Assembly (NCBI GenBank): GCA_020974905.1
Contig: CP087563.1
Location: 1-64,000 of the forward strand
Length of the DNA stretch: 64,000 nt
Direction: 5' to 3'
Source: Planctomycetes bacterium syqfu
Lineage (GTDB): Bacteria; Planctomycetota; Phycisphaerae; Phycisphaerales; Phycisphaeraceae
Below, piece after piece: positions 34,637 through 42,775 of this stretch; position 1 is the stretch's first letter, and the number at the start of each line of letters is the position of its first letter. A program made the position numbers and the translations under genes. A model generated the notes under the pieces. The model searched no databases. It worked only from the letters and a program-made list of their open reading frames with translations, and was not told the origin of the DNA.

Positions 34637-37414
34637 ATGCGATCAATGAAGTGCTTTTGGTTTTCTCTGGTTATGGTCTTGATGTTGGGCGTTGGTGTGA
34701 CATCTGCTGCCCCTGATGCCTGGCAAAAAACAATCGCTCCAGGTGAGCAGGGCTTCTATGCCATCACGGATAGTTCGATTCGGACCGCTGCCAATCAGAA
34801 TGGTCAGTTGAGTTTGCATGTCTCGGTCCAGCGTGCAGGTGATCCTGATCAAAGTCAGCGAACAAGTCTTGTCAACACGGTTCTTGGTGCGGATCAGGCG
34901 TATGAGTTTGATGTCTTCCTGGGATACCTTGGCGTGGGTGATCAGGTGAATGTCGTGGCAATGAACACGTCGAGCAACATCGCACCGCCGACCGAGTTTT
35001 CATACAAGGTCACCAGGCAGACTGCGATTCCCGTCAGTGTCCTGCATGAAGATGTGTCACCTGCCAAAGCCTATCCCTTTGCCGGTGATTGGCGGATCAA
35101 AGAATTGCAGGATGCTGGCAAGCCCGGGACGCCGGTTGCCCAAAGTCATCACTGTGAAATTTTGGATGACAGTGTCCGCATCACCATGCCTTCAGGTAAA
35201 GCCATGATCCCGCGCGATCTGGTTTACACCGTCCCGCAGAGTGGCACGTATGCTTTACACGACACGCACATCAAACTCGACAAAGGTCATCAGGCTGAGA
35301 TCAAACTTTTTGTTGGCAAGTCAATCCAACCCAAACGTACCTTACGCATCACCGACGAAGCATCACTGGATTTGGACCTGGGCTATCTTGCCAAAGGCGA
35401 ACAGGTGCGTTTTGCATTTGGCACCGTGGATCGTTTGGTGCAGATCAAGATGACTGCTGCGATCAGTCAATGGGCGGTGCGTCGCGCGCCGCTGCGTGCT
35501 CATCGTTTTGAGGACGGTTTACTGGACATCTACGAACCGCAGTCGCCGCGACATGCCATCGACATCCCAGAAGAACATTGGTTCACCGTCGGTGCTGTTC
35601 CGGGGGATGCCACCGAGCAGATTCGCACAGCCATCAAGCAGGCGATCAGCAAACGGCAGAGCGATGACTACGTCGGCATCCGACTTGTGCGCGGCCAAAC
35701 CTACACCGTTGCCAGTGAGCAAATCGGCGGACGCCTGTTTGAAATTCAAAATACATCACGCTTCGTCTTTGATGGCAATGGCGCAACGCTGAAAATCAAC
35801 TCACCTGAAATTCAACGTGACGACATAGATTTATTCACCGTTGATGCATCAAACAAAGTCATGCTCGCGGACCTCAAAGTGGTTTGTGATAAGCTGCCCT
35901 ATGCGACCGGCATGATCACCGGCCTTGACCCGCTGCATGGCAATACGCAGACGGTGACGTTTGATCTTGTCCCCGGATCACCGGACCCACTCAAGGAGAT
36001 TGCACGCAAGGGCAATGCCAATGGTTATGCCTATGACCCGACCACGCCCGGCCAATTGGCATATGGTGCATGGTCGTTTTACCCCGGTGCTGTCAAGCCC
36101 AATCTCGTTGCTACCGACAAGCCCGGGCAATTCAAACACACGGTTACCCGCACGATGGACTCGCTGAAAATCGGTGATCGCTGGTTGATCAAGAACAAAC
36201 GTGCAGGTGTCCTGTATCTCGTCACCCGTGGGGGCAGTGAAGATGTCACCCTGTGGCAATTCGATTGCAAAGCCTCCGGCGGGGGACTCCTGCGGAACTG
36301 GGCGACCGATGCGATCAACATATTGGACACCAGCATCCGCCCGCATGATGGCCGTTGGATCAGCACCACGTCCGACGGCATTCACGGTCGCGGCCGAGAA
36401 GGTGTCTGGGTGGAGAACCTGTTTATCGAAGGTATCTGCGAAGACATCATGAACACCTACGCCCGGACCATGGCCGTCAAAGCCGATGATCAACCGGATG
36501 ACAATGTGATCTCGCTGTTTCTCAACGAACGTGATCCCAAGATTCGCAACAAGCGTCAACTACGAAAACTCTCTACCGGCGATTCGCCACACGTCGGTGA
36601 CAAGCTCATGTTCTTTAACCCCAAGACCGGCAATGTCATCGGCTATGCCATGGTCACCGCGGTCGACGGTTCGCGTTACACCTTATCCAATCCCGTCCCC
36701 GGCATTGATGCGTGGGAGTCCGACAGTGAGCCAGCGGCGACCATGGTCTACAACATGCGTGCAGCAGCCCGGTTTGTCGTCAAGGATTCAAACTTCGAAT
36801 CGAGCATGCGCTACGCCATTTACATCAAAGCGCCCCACAGCATGATCTTTGGCAACACGTTCCAGAAGCTTGCATCACCGCCGATTTATGCAGCCAACGA
36901 ACCGGGTTGGCCTGAAGGTCCAGCACCCAGCCATCTCTGGATACAAGGCAATACGTTTGTCGACAACAACTTCAGCTACATGTCCAGGCATCGCGCGTTT
37001 CTCAATGTCGATCCGGCATGTATCAGTATCTACACACGCAGCTTCACGCAAAAAGATAAAGACGGATTCAATGCCTACATCACGCATGACCAGTATGCCA
37101 ACAGTAACGTCAAGATCATCGGCAATCACTTCATCGATTGGCGCGGGATGTGCATTGCGGTCCGCAACGCCCGAAACCTGCATATCACCGACAATACTTT
37201 CCACAACATGATTGTCGAAGATGCTGCACTCCGTCGGACTTTGGCCAACGATCCTGCGATGTCTGAGAACGGTAAAGGCGTGTATGCGGCCATCTTCCTG
37301 GATAGTGTCAATGGGGCGGTGATCAAGAATAACCACGTGACTTCACTGCCCGACGGTGTTGTTCTGATGCGACAGGGACAGGACGTTAAACACGTGGACA
37401 CGGACATCAAGTGA
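34637..37414 (+). CDS. secreted right-handed beta-helix protein, GH110-like
   Basis: 925 residues from the ATG at 34637; a TTG four codons upstream and an ATG three codons downstream are alternatives. Signal peptide: MKCFWFSLVMVLMLGVGVTS then AAP. Two N-terminal beta domains precede a parallel beta-helix from about residue 340, with typical turns (RFVFDGNGATLKIN, VWVENLFIEGICEDIMNTYA, HLWIQGNTFVDNN, NVKIIGNHFIDWRG, NLHITDNTFHNM, GAVIKNNHVTSLPDGV). STTSDGIHGRGREGVWVENL followed by EDIMN resembles the catalytic region of GH110 alpha-galactosidases, but pectate-lyase-like enzymes share the fold. It is divergent from the AraR-type regulator and probably belongs to the same glycan system. Confidence 0.7.
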   Translation: MRSMKCFWFSLVMVLMLGVGVTSAAPDAWQKTIAPGEQGFYAITDSSIRTAANQNGQLSLHVSVQRAGDPDQSQRTSLVNTVLGADQAYEFDVFLGYLGVGDQVNVVAMNTSSNIAPPTEFSYKVTRQTAIPVSVLHEDVSPAKAYPFAGDWRIKELQDAGKPGTPVAQSHHCEILDDSVRITMPSGKAMIPRDLVYTVPQSGTYALHDTHIKLDKGHQAEIKLFVGKSIQPKRTLRITDEASLDLDLGYLAKGEQVRFAFGTVDRLVQIKMTAAISQWAVRRAPLRAHRFEDGLLDIYEPQSPRHAIDIPEEHWFTVGAVPGDATEQIRTAIKQAISKRQSDDYVGIRLVRGQTYTVASEQIGGRLFEIQNTSRFVFDGNGATLKINSPEIQRDDIDLFTVDASNKVMLADLKVVCDKLPYATGMITGLDPLHGNTQTVTFDLVPGSPDPLKEIARKGNANGYAYDPTTPGQLAYGAWSFYPGAVKPNLVATDKPGQFKHTVTRTMDSLKIGDRWLIKNKRAGVLYLVTRGGSEDVTLWQFDCKASGGGLLRNWATDAINILDTSIRPHDGRWISTTSDGIHGRGREGVWVENLFIEGICEDIMNTYARTMAVKADDQPDDNVISLFLNERDPKIRNKRQLRKLSTGDSPHVGDKLMFFNPKTGNVIGYAMVTAVDGSRYTLSNPVPGIDAWESDSEPAATMVYNMRAAARFVVKDSNFESSMRYAIYIKAPHSMIFGNTFQKLASPPIYAANEPGWPEGPAPSHLWIQGNTFVDNNFSYMSRHRAFLNVDPACISIYTRSFTQKDKDGFNAYITHDQYANSNVKIIGNHFIDWRGMCIAVRNARNLHITDNTFHNMIVEDAALRRTLANDPAMSENGKGVYAAIFLDSVNGAVIKNNHVTSLPDGVVLMRQGQDVKHVDTDIK

Positions 37415-37476
37415 TGTTGTGATCATGTCAAGATCCTGCCACAAAGACAGCTTTTTTTGAGAGCGATTAAATTTTT

Positions 37477-37562
37477 GTCATTCCCGCGCAGGCCCGAATC
37501 CAGTGGCATTCTGTTGACGCTTGCATCTATCACTGGACTCCCGCCTGCGTGGGAGTGACGAC
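37477..37562. repeat. inverted repeat GTCATTCCCGCG, family D copy 1
   Basis: GTCATTCCCGCGCAGGC on the left pairs with GCCTGCGTGGGAGTGAC on the right; inner AATCCAGTGG/CACTGGACT also pair. It is the most diverged of three copies (others at 42653 and 55025). It lies between two convergent genes. Confidence 0.85.
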
Positions 37563-37631
37563 GGATTTTGAAGTTGTGTTGGGAAAAGCGATAGCTTACA
37601 GATTCAGCCGACAGGAACAGTCAAATTCGTC

Positions 37632-38342
37632 TTACGCTTCCTCTTCACCAATACTCATCAGCAGCAGGCGTTTGAGTTCGCGCATGGCAGAGAGATCGCG
37701 CGGTGAACCCATGCGGTGATAGACCGCGATGAGATTGTTAAGCATGCGCTCGATCCATTGGTGATGGGTGGCAGGTTCGAAGAGGGCCTGGGCATTCTCT
37801 TCGTCGATCATCGCGCCGGTGACGTTTTCAATGATTTCGATAGCTTGTTCATCGGTGAGGATGCGCCCACCATTAAAGGGGTCAACAAGCATGACGTCCG
37901 AATCGACTTCAACTGCTGCCAGAAAGTGACCGGGTGTGTTAATGCCAACGGTGGGAAGGCCTAGGTCATGGGCTGTGATCACATAGATGAGACTCAGCGT
38001 GATGGGGATGCCTTTGCGGGTTGCCAGGACTTGAGAGAGCAGGCTGTTGGCAACATCGTCATAGTGTTCACCGTTACCCGAGAAAGCCAACTGATCAAAC
38101 ATCACATCATGCAAATGCGAAACCAGTGCTTTGGGCGTTTCAGTATGACATTGTTCCAGAACCCGATCACTGAGATCCTGCATCTGTTCGAGAATCTGTT
38201 CGGGGTAGGTTTTGGGATCACCGTGCATGGAGATCGCGATGGCAGCTTGAAGCAGGCCATCCATCGTGTCCATGTGTTCCAGGGCTTCCAGAAAATAGTT
38301 GTACACAGGTCGGCTGCAGAAAATCGGTGGCGAGGGGTGCAT
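37632..38342 (-). CDS. SirB1/transglutaminase-like family protein
   Basis: 236 residues from the ATG at 38342; the frame can be extended to a TTG at 38423, whose extra 27 residues look unlike the family. SLLSQVLATRKGIPITLSLIYVI, LGLPTVGINTPGHFLAAV and MLVDPFNGGRILT are the core of the SirB1/TPR transglutaminase-like family, where a former catalytic triad appears as G-I-P, G-H-F and D-P-F-N-G. The C-terminal MLNNLIAVYHRMGSPRDLSAM is the usual TPR-like helix pair. Biological role is unsettled in the family. Confidence 0.85.
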   Translation of the reverse strand: MHPSPPIFCSRPVYNYFLEALEHMDTMDGLLQAAIAISMHGDPKTYPEQILEQMQDLSDRVLEQCHTETPKALVSHLHDVMFDQLAFSGNGEHYDDVANSLLSQVLATRKGIPITLSLIYVITAHDLGLPTVGINTPGHFLAAVEVDSDVMLVDPFNGGRILTDEQAIEIIENVTGAMIDEENAQALFEPATHHQWIERMLNNLIAVYHRMGSPRDLSAMRELKRLLLMSIGEEEA

Positions 38343-38627
38343 GGGAGGATTCCGTGTCGAGGTTTCCAGGCGGGTGCGTCCGGCACGGCTGTACGACAGG
38401 ACAACCGGTACCACTGTTGCCAACTTCTTTTGATTGTAGACATCAAGTATCTGAAGAAAAGTCCAAACCTGATAAATCTTGATTTTTAATAGGGTTTAAA
38501 AAATCCTCTTTGTCTTGTGATAGGTGTTGAGCATGTTCGTTTAACATACTCTGAGGACATGCATCGCGGTGCATGCATCAAATGAAAAAACCCTCACAGA
38601 GATTCTGCAAGGGTCGGTAAAACGCAA

Positions 38628-38701
38628 TACACCCGACAGGATTCGAACCTGTGACCTTCGGTTCCGGAAACCGGTGCTCTATCCAGCTGAGCTACGGGTG
38701 C
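38628..38701 (-). tRNA. tRNA-Arg (anticodon CCG)
   Basis: Read on the minus strand, the acceptor GCACCCG pairs with CGGGTGT, the D-stem is GCTC/GAGC, the anticodon loop is TTCCGGA with CCG at 34-36, and the T-arm is ACAGG-TTCGAAT-CCTGT. It decodes CGG. The 3' CCA is not encoded. The outermost anticodon-stem pair (C27-A43) is a mismatch. Confidence 0.97.
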
Positions 38702-38824
38702 GTGGTCAGACATTGTAATCTAATGCGATCATTCTCGCATGGTCGATTGACGTTGACGATTATCGGTCAGAATAAATTTTTTGGTCAATGGTGTTGACTT
38801 GCCCTGATTTATGGCAAGAATAAA

Positions 38825-38846
38825 TTTAGTAAAACGATTACTGAAA
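38825..38846. promoter_or_regulatory. candidate LacI-type operator (cassette 3)
   Basis: TTTAGTAA-N5-TTACTGAAA has arms AGTAA/TTACT and lies 9 bp before the LacI start codon at 38855. The arms are short, so this is weaker than the two sites in the other cassettes. Confidence 0.4.
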
Positions 38847-38854
38847 GTTGAAGC

Positions 38855-39886
38855 ATGGCTCGAAAAGCAAATACCACCCGACCGACCCTGGCGATGATTG
38901 CCAAGGAATGTGGCGTCTCCAATGCGACCGTCAGCCGCGTCTTGCGCGGGGATCATGCCCACGGTTTTTCGGTTCGGCCTGAGGTGCGTGATCGGATCAT
39001 GCAGACAGTTGCCAAGCTCAATTACCGTCCTGATCTCACGGCCCGATCGCTTCGCGCTCAGCAGACGCATGTGATTGCAGTACTCGGTTTGAATCACCAA
39101 TGGAAGAGTTCGTCGGATGTGAATAGCGCTGCCATCGGTGCAGCCGTCGATGTGCTTCACGAACTGGGATACAGTGTTTGTACCAGCTTCCCCAAGCCCA
39201 CAGCCGACGGTTCCTCGGAAGGCCAACTCCCGCCATGGCGTGTCGACGGATACCTGCTGGTGGGCATTCAAACGCAGAAGAGTCTGGTCGAAGTCGAAGC
39301 CAGTGGTATTCCCTATGTCGGCATCAACACCCGCGTGGGAGCCAAAGGCTATGCCTGCCAGGTGGACGATGCGCTTGGGATCAAGAAGGTGCTCGACTAT
39401 CTCCAGGAGATGGGGCACCAGCGGATTGCTTACCGCAATGGTTCTGCGGATCGTGCCCGCCCGGATTCGCATGCGGTGCAGGATCGTCATGCTGCCTTTG
39501 TCAACGAAATTACTTCACGTCAATTGCCCTTGCTTGATCATCATGAATCGATGGTGATGGATGACAAGGAATTTCTGAATCACACGCTGGCTGCCAAGGC
39601 GACGGCGATTCTGTCTTACGATCTGACTGAGTCGATTCGCCTGATGCAGGCAGCGTATCAGATGTCAGTCAACATACCCGGGGATATCAGTTTGGTTGGA
39701 TTTAACGACGAATACCCTGCAGCCTTACTCACGCCCCCGTTGACGGTGATGGGCGTTCCCGCCCGTTCGATGGGACGCCAGGCAGCGGTCATGCTTGTGG
39801 ACCTGCTTCAGGGACGCAAGGTTGATGAGCGTATTCGCGTGTTTGAAGAGCAACTCATCACCCGCCAATCCGTGGCACGTGTTTGA
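38855..39886 (+). CDS. LacI-family transcriptional regulator (cassette 3)
   Basis: 343 residues. The HTH (TLAMIAKECGVSNATVSRVL) and hinge (PDLTARSLRAQQTHVIAVLG) are typical, followed by a sugar-binding sensor (VDGYLLVGIQTQ, SGIPYVGINTRVG, DISLVGFNDEYPAALLTPPL). The insert GDHAHGFSVR between the HTH and its following helix is slightly longer than in LacI. Downstream on the same strand lie a pseudopilin and an exported glycosidase, so it is probably their local repressor. Its stop codon lies 47 bp before the pseudopilin start. Confidence 0.92.
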   Translation: MARKANTTRPTLAMIAKECGVSNATVSRVLRGDHAHGFSVRPEVRDRIMQTVAKLNYRPDLTARSLRAQQTHVIAVLGLNHQWKSSSDVNSAAIGAAVDVLHELGYSVCTSFPKPTADGSSEGQLPPWRVDGYLLVGIQTQKSLVEVEASGIPYVGINTRVGAKGYACQVDDALGIKKVLDYLQEMGHQRIAYRNGSADRARPDSHAVQDRHAAFVNEITSRQLPLLDHHESMVMDDKEFLNHTLAAKATAILSYDLTESIRLMQAAYQMSVNIPGDISLVGFNDEYPAALLTPPLTVMGVPARSMGRQAAVMLVDLLQGRKVDERIRVFEEQLITRQSVARV

Positions 39887-39933
39887 GTTGCTGGACTGAT
39901 CGCTTCAATACCCAATTGCAAAAGGACCCCGTT

Positions 39934-40599
39934 ATGCAATGGATGCCTAAACGAAATCGCAGTAAAACTCACGGACGCGGTTTTACGTTGATTGAATTGC
40001 TGGTGGTGATCTCCATTATTTCACTGCTCATTTCGATCCTGCTCCCAGCACTGTCCAAAGCGCGTGAAGCGGCAGAACGCACGCAATGCGCAACACAGAT
40101 GAGACAGGTCGGCATGGCCATCTACGGTTATGCCGATATCTTTGAAGGCTGGTTGCCACCGGCAGCTGGGAACTCGGCGATCAACACGAAGACCTGGTTC
40201 TACAGTCTCGAAGATTTCGACCTGATTCAAGGCTACGATGTCAGCGATCAGGACAATAGGTCCGTCATGAATTGCCCGACCGCGTTCCGCAAAGTCATGC
40301 TCTCGCGAACCTATGGCATTAACACCAAACTCGGGGACACATGGGACAAGAAAGCGCTGGCTCACATTGACCGACTTCGCGTGCCCAAGCCGCTGAACGA
40401 CATCGTCCTGCTGGGCGAAACCAAACCCAACTCGGCTGGCTCGTATTACGCTGACAGCATTCACTATGGCTCTGCAGCCAACTATGTCCATGGCAATCAA
40501 GCCAACTTCGTCTTTCTCGATGGCCATGTCACAACCACCAAAGATGGCGAGGAATACCGCGACAAAATCTATTGGTGGTTAGCCAACAGCGTCAAGTAA
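39934..40599 (+). CDS. type II pseudopilin-like protein (cassette 3)
   Basis: 221 residues from the ATG at 39934, with AGGA 8 nt upstream; the frame also opens upstream but overlaps the LacI gene. [20 protein letters not shown] shows Gly-Phe cleavage and Glu +5, then [14 protein letters not shown]. The C-terminus has ANFVFLDGHVTTTKDG, the LDGHV motif in an H-X9-DG-like context (HGNQANFVFLDG). It is closest in layout to the pseudopilin of cassette 1 and lies between the LacI and glycosidase genes. Confidence 0.92.
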   Translation: MQWMPKRNRSKTHGRGFTLIELLVVISIISLLISILLPALSKAREAAERTQCATQMRQVGMAIYGYADIFEGWLPPAAGNSAINTKTWFYSLEDFDLIQGYDVSDQDNRSVMNCPTAFRKVMLSRTYGINTKLGDTWDKKALAHIDRLRVPKPLNDIVLLGETKPNSAGSYYADSIHYGSAANYVHGNQANFVFLDGHVTTTKDGEEYRDKIYWWLANSVK

Positions 40600-40648
40600 A
40601 TCAACATTCAAGGTTCAAACAAACTCTCTCATTTCAGGTGAAACGCAT

Positions 40649-42547
40649 ATGAATTTCTTTGTGAAAACATCTCTGGCTATCGTACTGTCTCTGGCGACAC
40701 TGGTGCAGGCCAAGACCAGAATCCCAACTCCCGCTGATCTCGTCCCATCCAACGCAGGTAAGCACGGCTTTGTCACCATCAACCCGCAAACCAAGCGATT
40801 GATGTTTGAGGATGGCACGCCTGCACGTTTTTACGGTGTCTGTTTCCAATCCTATCTCGAAGCCACCACGCCGATCAGCGATGAGACGATGACAACATTG
40901 CTCGATGATCTCAAAGAGATGGGGGTTAACGTCATTCGCTTCCAGACGCACACCACCAAGATGCAGGACGGCAGCCTTGGCGAAAAGATCAACCCGGTTG
41001 CTCTGGATAACCGTGACCGCTTTTTCGCCCATGCCATCAAGCGTGGGATTTACCTGCACATGAACCTGCACACCCGTGGCTATGGACAGGAGCTTGCCAA
41101 AAAGTATGGCGGTAACTCTGAGTGTATTGTCATGATCGATGACATCATTGAGATGAACAACAAGTTCGTGACCGATATGCTTAATCACGTCAACCCACAT
41201 ACCGGCCGGGCTTACAAAGACGAACCTGCCATCATCTCGCTGCAACTGGGGAACGAACATCACACCTATTCGCGTGAAGGCTGGCGTAACAAGTATGAAC
41301 GTCACACCGGCCCGATCAAGGAAGAAGTCCAACGCAAGTTCAATAGCTTCCTCAAAGACAAGTATACTTCGCGCGATGCACTTGCCAAGGCCTGGGGCGA
41401 CTTACTCAAGGACGGCGAAGATCCGGCTAAGGGTAATGTTCCGGTCTGTAACCCGTATGTTCGAACGTGGAAAGACACACGCGATCCCAATGCCAAAGAG
41501 TCGGATATGGTGTTGTTCTGTGATGCCATGCAGATTCGGTATCACCAGATCATGCGCGATCTGATTCGTAACAAGATCGGTGACAAGAAACATTTGATCT
41601 CGGATAACGGCTGGATTCGTGGCGATCGACTGATGCGTCAGACCGCCCATGCCAATCTCGATTTGATGGACCTGCAACACTATTGGCCCCATGGCCCACG
41701 TTGGCGTCTGCCTGAAAAGGATGCCTTTGCAGTCTCCACGATTCAGGATATGGGCATCTCCATCCTGGCAAGCATGAACACCGCCCGTGAGTTTGATGGC
41801 GTGAAAAAGCCCGGCTTTATCACCGAATACAACTCGCACATGGATAACCAATATGCCTGGGAACTTTATCCCGTGCATGCGGTGATGTGTAACCTTGCAG
41901 GCATCGATGGCACGACCGTCTGGTTGTACCAGTCAGACAGCCGCCCGGTCTGGTGGTCGGCGGATCACTGGTTCTCGTTTAACCGCGTGTACAGCGATGT
42001 TCGCGAACGCCTCATCCCATTTGTGCTTGGTGCGTATCTTGCACGTGTGGATGTCAAGGAAGAAATCGACTCGGAGAAACTTGAGGAACTTGCCAAACGC
42101 GTCGACGAAGGCAAAGCCAGGGGACTGAGTGTTGACTTTGATGCATCACTGGAAGAAAAGCTTGCAGCCAAGTCCTATGTCTCCTCCGACGAACAGGTCA
42201 CCATCGACTTCCCGCAAGGCACGATGATGCTCAACACCCCCAAGGCCATCTTCCATGTCGGCAGTGGCTCGTTTAAGCATTCGTTGTTCACCTTCACACC
42301 CTACAACACCGACGAACGCTACTGCATCGGACTCTTCGCGCTGGACGGAGAGAGCTTTGAAGATGCCAAGATCATCCGCGTCTTTTCTATTACCGATGGC
42401 ACATTCAACATGCCCGGTTTCTCCGGCAAGTGGCAGGGGTATAACCGGTTCAACAAGCCAAGCCGTCGCAGCAGTGAAAACGTCTCCAACCAATGGACAC
42501 TCGATCGCGCACCCAACGTGCTCTACTTCGACCTGATCCGTAACTAA
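40649..42547 (+). CDS. secreted clan GH-A (GH5/cellulase-like) glycosidase (cassette 3)
   Basis: 632 residues with a signal peptide (FFVKTSLAIVLSLATLVQA). A TIM barrel starts at TPARFYGVCFQSYLE. ISLQLGNEHHTYS carries the Asn-Glu acid/base pair and KPGFITEYNSHMDN the nucleophile Glu of clan GH-A, with IYLHMNLHTRG, LMDLQHYWPHG and GTTVWLYQSDSRP in the expected order. A C-terminal beta domain follows. The family could be GH5, GH2-like or an unassigned GH-A group; an endo-acting polysaccharide hydrolase is the best guess. It ends the cassette and is followed by a terminator. Confidence 0.8.
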   Translation: MNFFVKTSLAIVLSLATLVQAKTRIPTPADLVPSNAGKHGFVTINPQTKRLMFEDGTPARFYGVCFQSYLEATTPISDETMTTLLDDLKEMGVNVIRFQTHTTKMQDGSLGEKINPVALDNRDRFFAHAIKRGIYLHMNLHTRGYGQELAKKYGGNSECIVMIDDIIEMNNKFVTDMLNHVNPHTGRAYKDEPAIISLQLGNEHHTYSREGWRNKYERHTGPIKEEVQRKFNSFLKDKYTSRDALAKAWGDLLKDGEDPAKGNVPVCNPYVRTWKDTRDPNAKESDMVLFCDAMQIRYHQIMRDLIRNKIGDKKHLISDNGWIRGDRLMRQTAHANLDLMDLQHYWPHGPRWRLPEKDAFAVSTIQDMGISILASMNTAREFDGVKKPGFITEYNSHMDNQYAWELYPVHAVMCNLAGIDGTTVWLYQSDSRPVWWSADHWFSFNRVYSDVRERLIPFVLGAYLARVDVKEEIDSEKLEELAKRVDEGKARGLSVDFDASLEEKLAAKSYVSSDEQVTIDFPQGTMMLNTPKAIFHVGSGSFKHSLFTFTPYNTDERYCIGLFALDGESFEDAKIIRVFSITDGTFNMPGFSGKWQGYNRFNKPSRRSSENVSNQWTLDRAPNVLYFDLIRN

Positions 42548-42577
42548 TCGCGATCACAAACACGCAACACACTTTTG

Positions 42578-42611
42578 CAACGCTGCACCTTTGGGCGCAG
42601 CGTTGTTTTTA
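42578..42611 (+). terminator. rho-independent terminator after cassette 3
   Basis: CAACGCTGC and GCAGCGTTG form a 9-bp stem followed by TTTTT, 30 bp after the glycosidase stop codon. Confidence 0.9.
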
Positions 42612-42652
42612 TTGAAAGTTAAAGCATTTTCAAGAATTAATCTGCATCTTCC

Positions 42653-42738
42653 GGCATTCCCGCGCAGGCGGGAATCCAGTGGCATTCTGTGCGCACTTGC
42701 AGGTTCCATTGGACTCTCGCCTGCGCGGGAATGACGAT
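42653..42738. repeat. inverted repeat GTCATTCCCGCG, family D copy 2
   Basis: CATTCCCGCGCAGGCGGGAA on the left pairs with CTCGCCTGCGCGGGAATGAC on the right, and AATCCAGTGG pairs with CCATTGGACT. It lies between two convergent genes. Confidence 0.9.
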
Positions 42739-42775
42739 CCCTGAGTCACAGGGATGAGAATTTGTATGATGCGAT

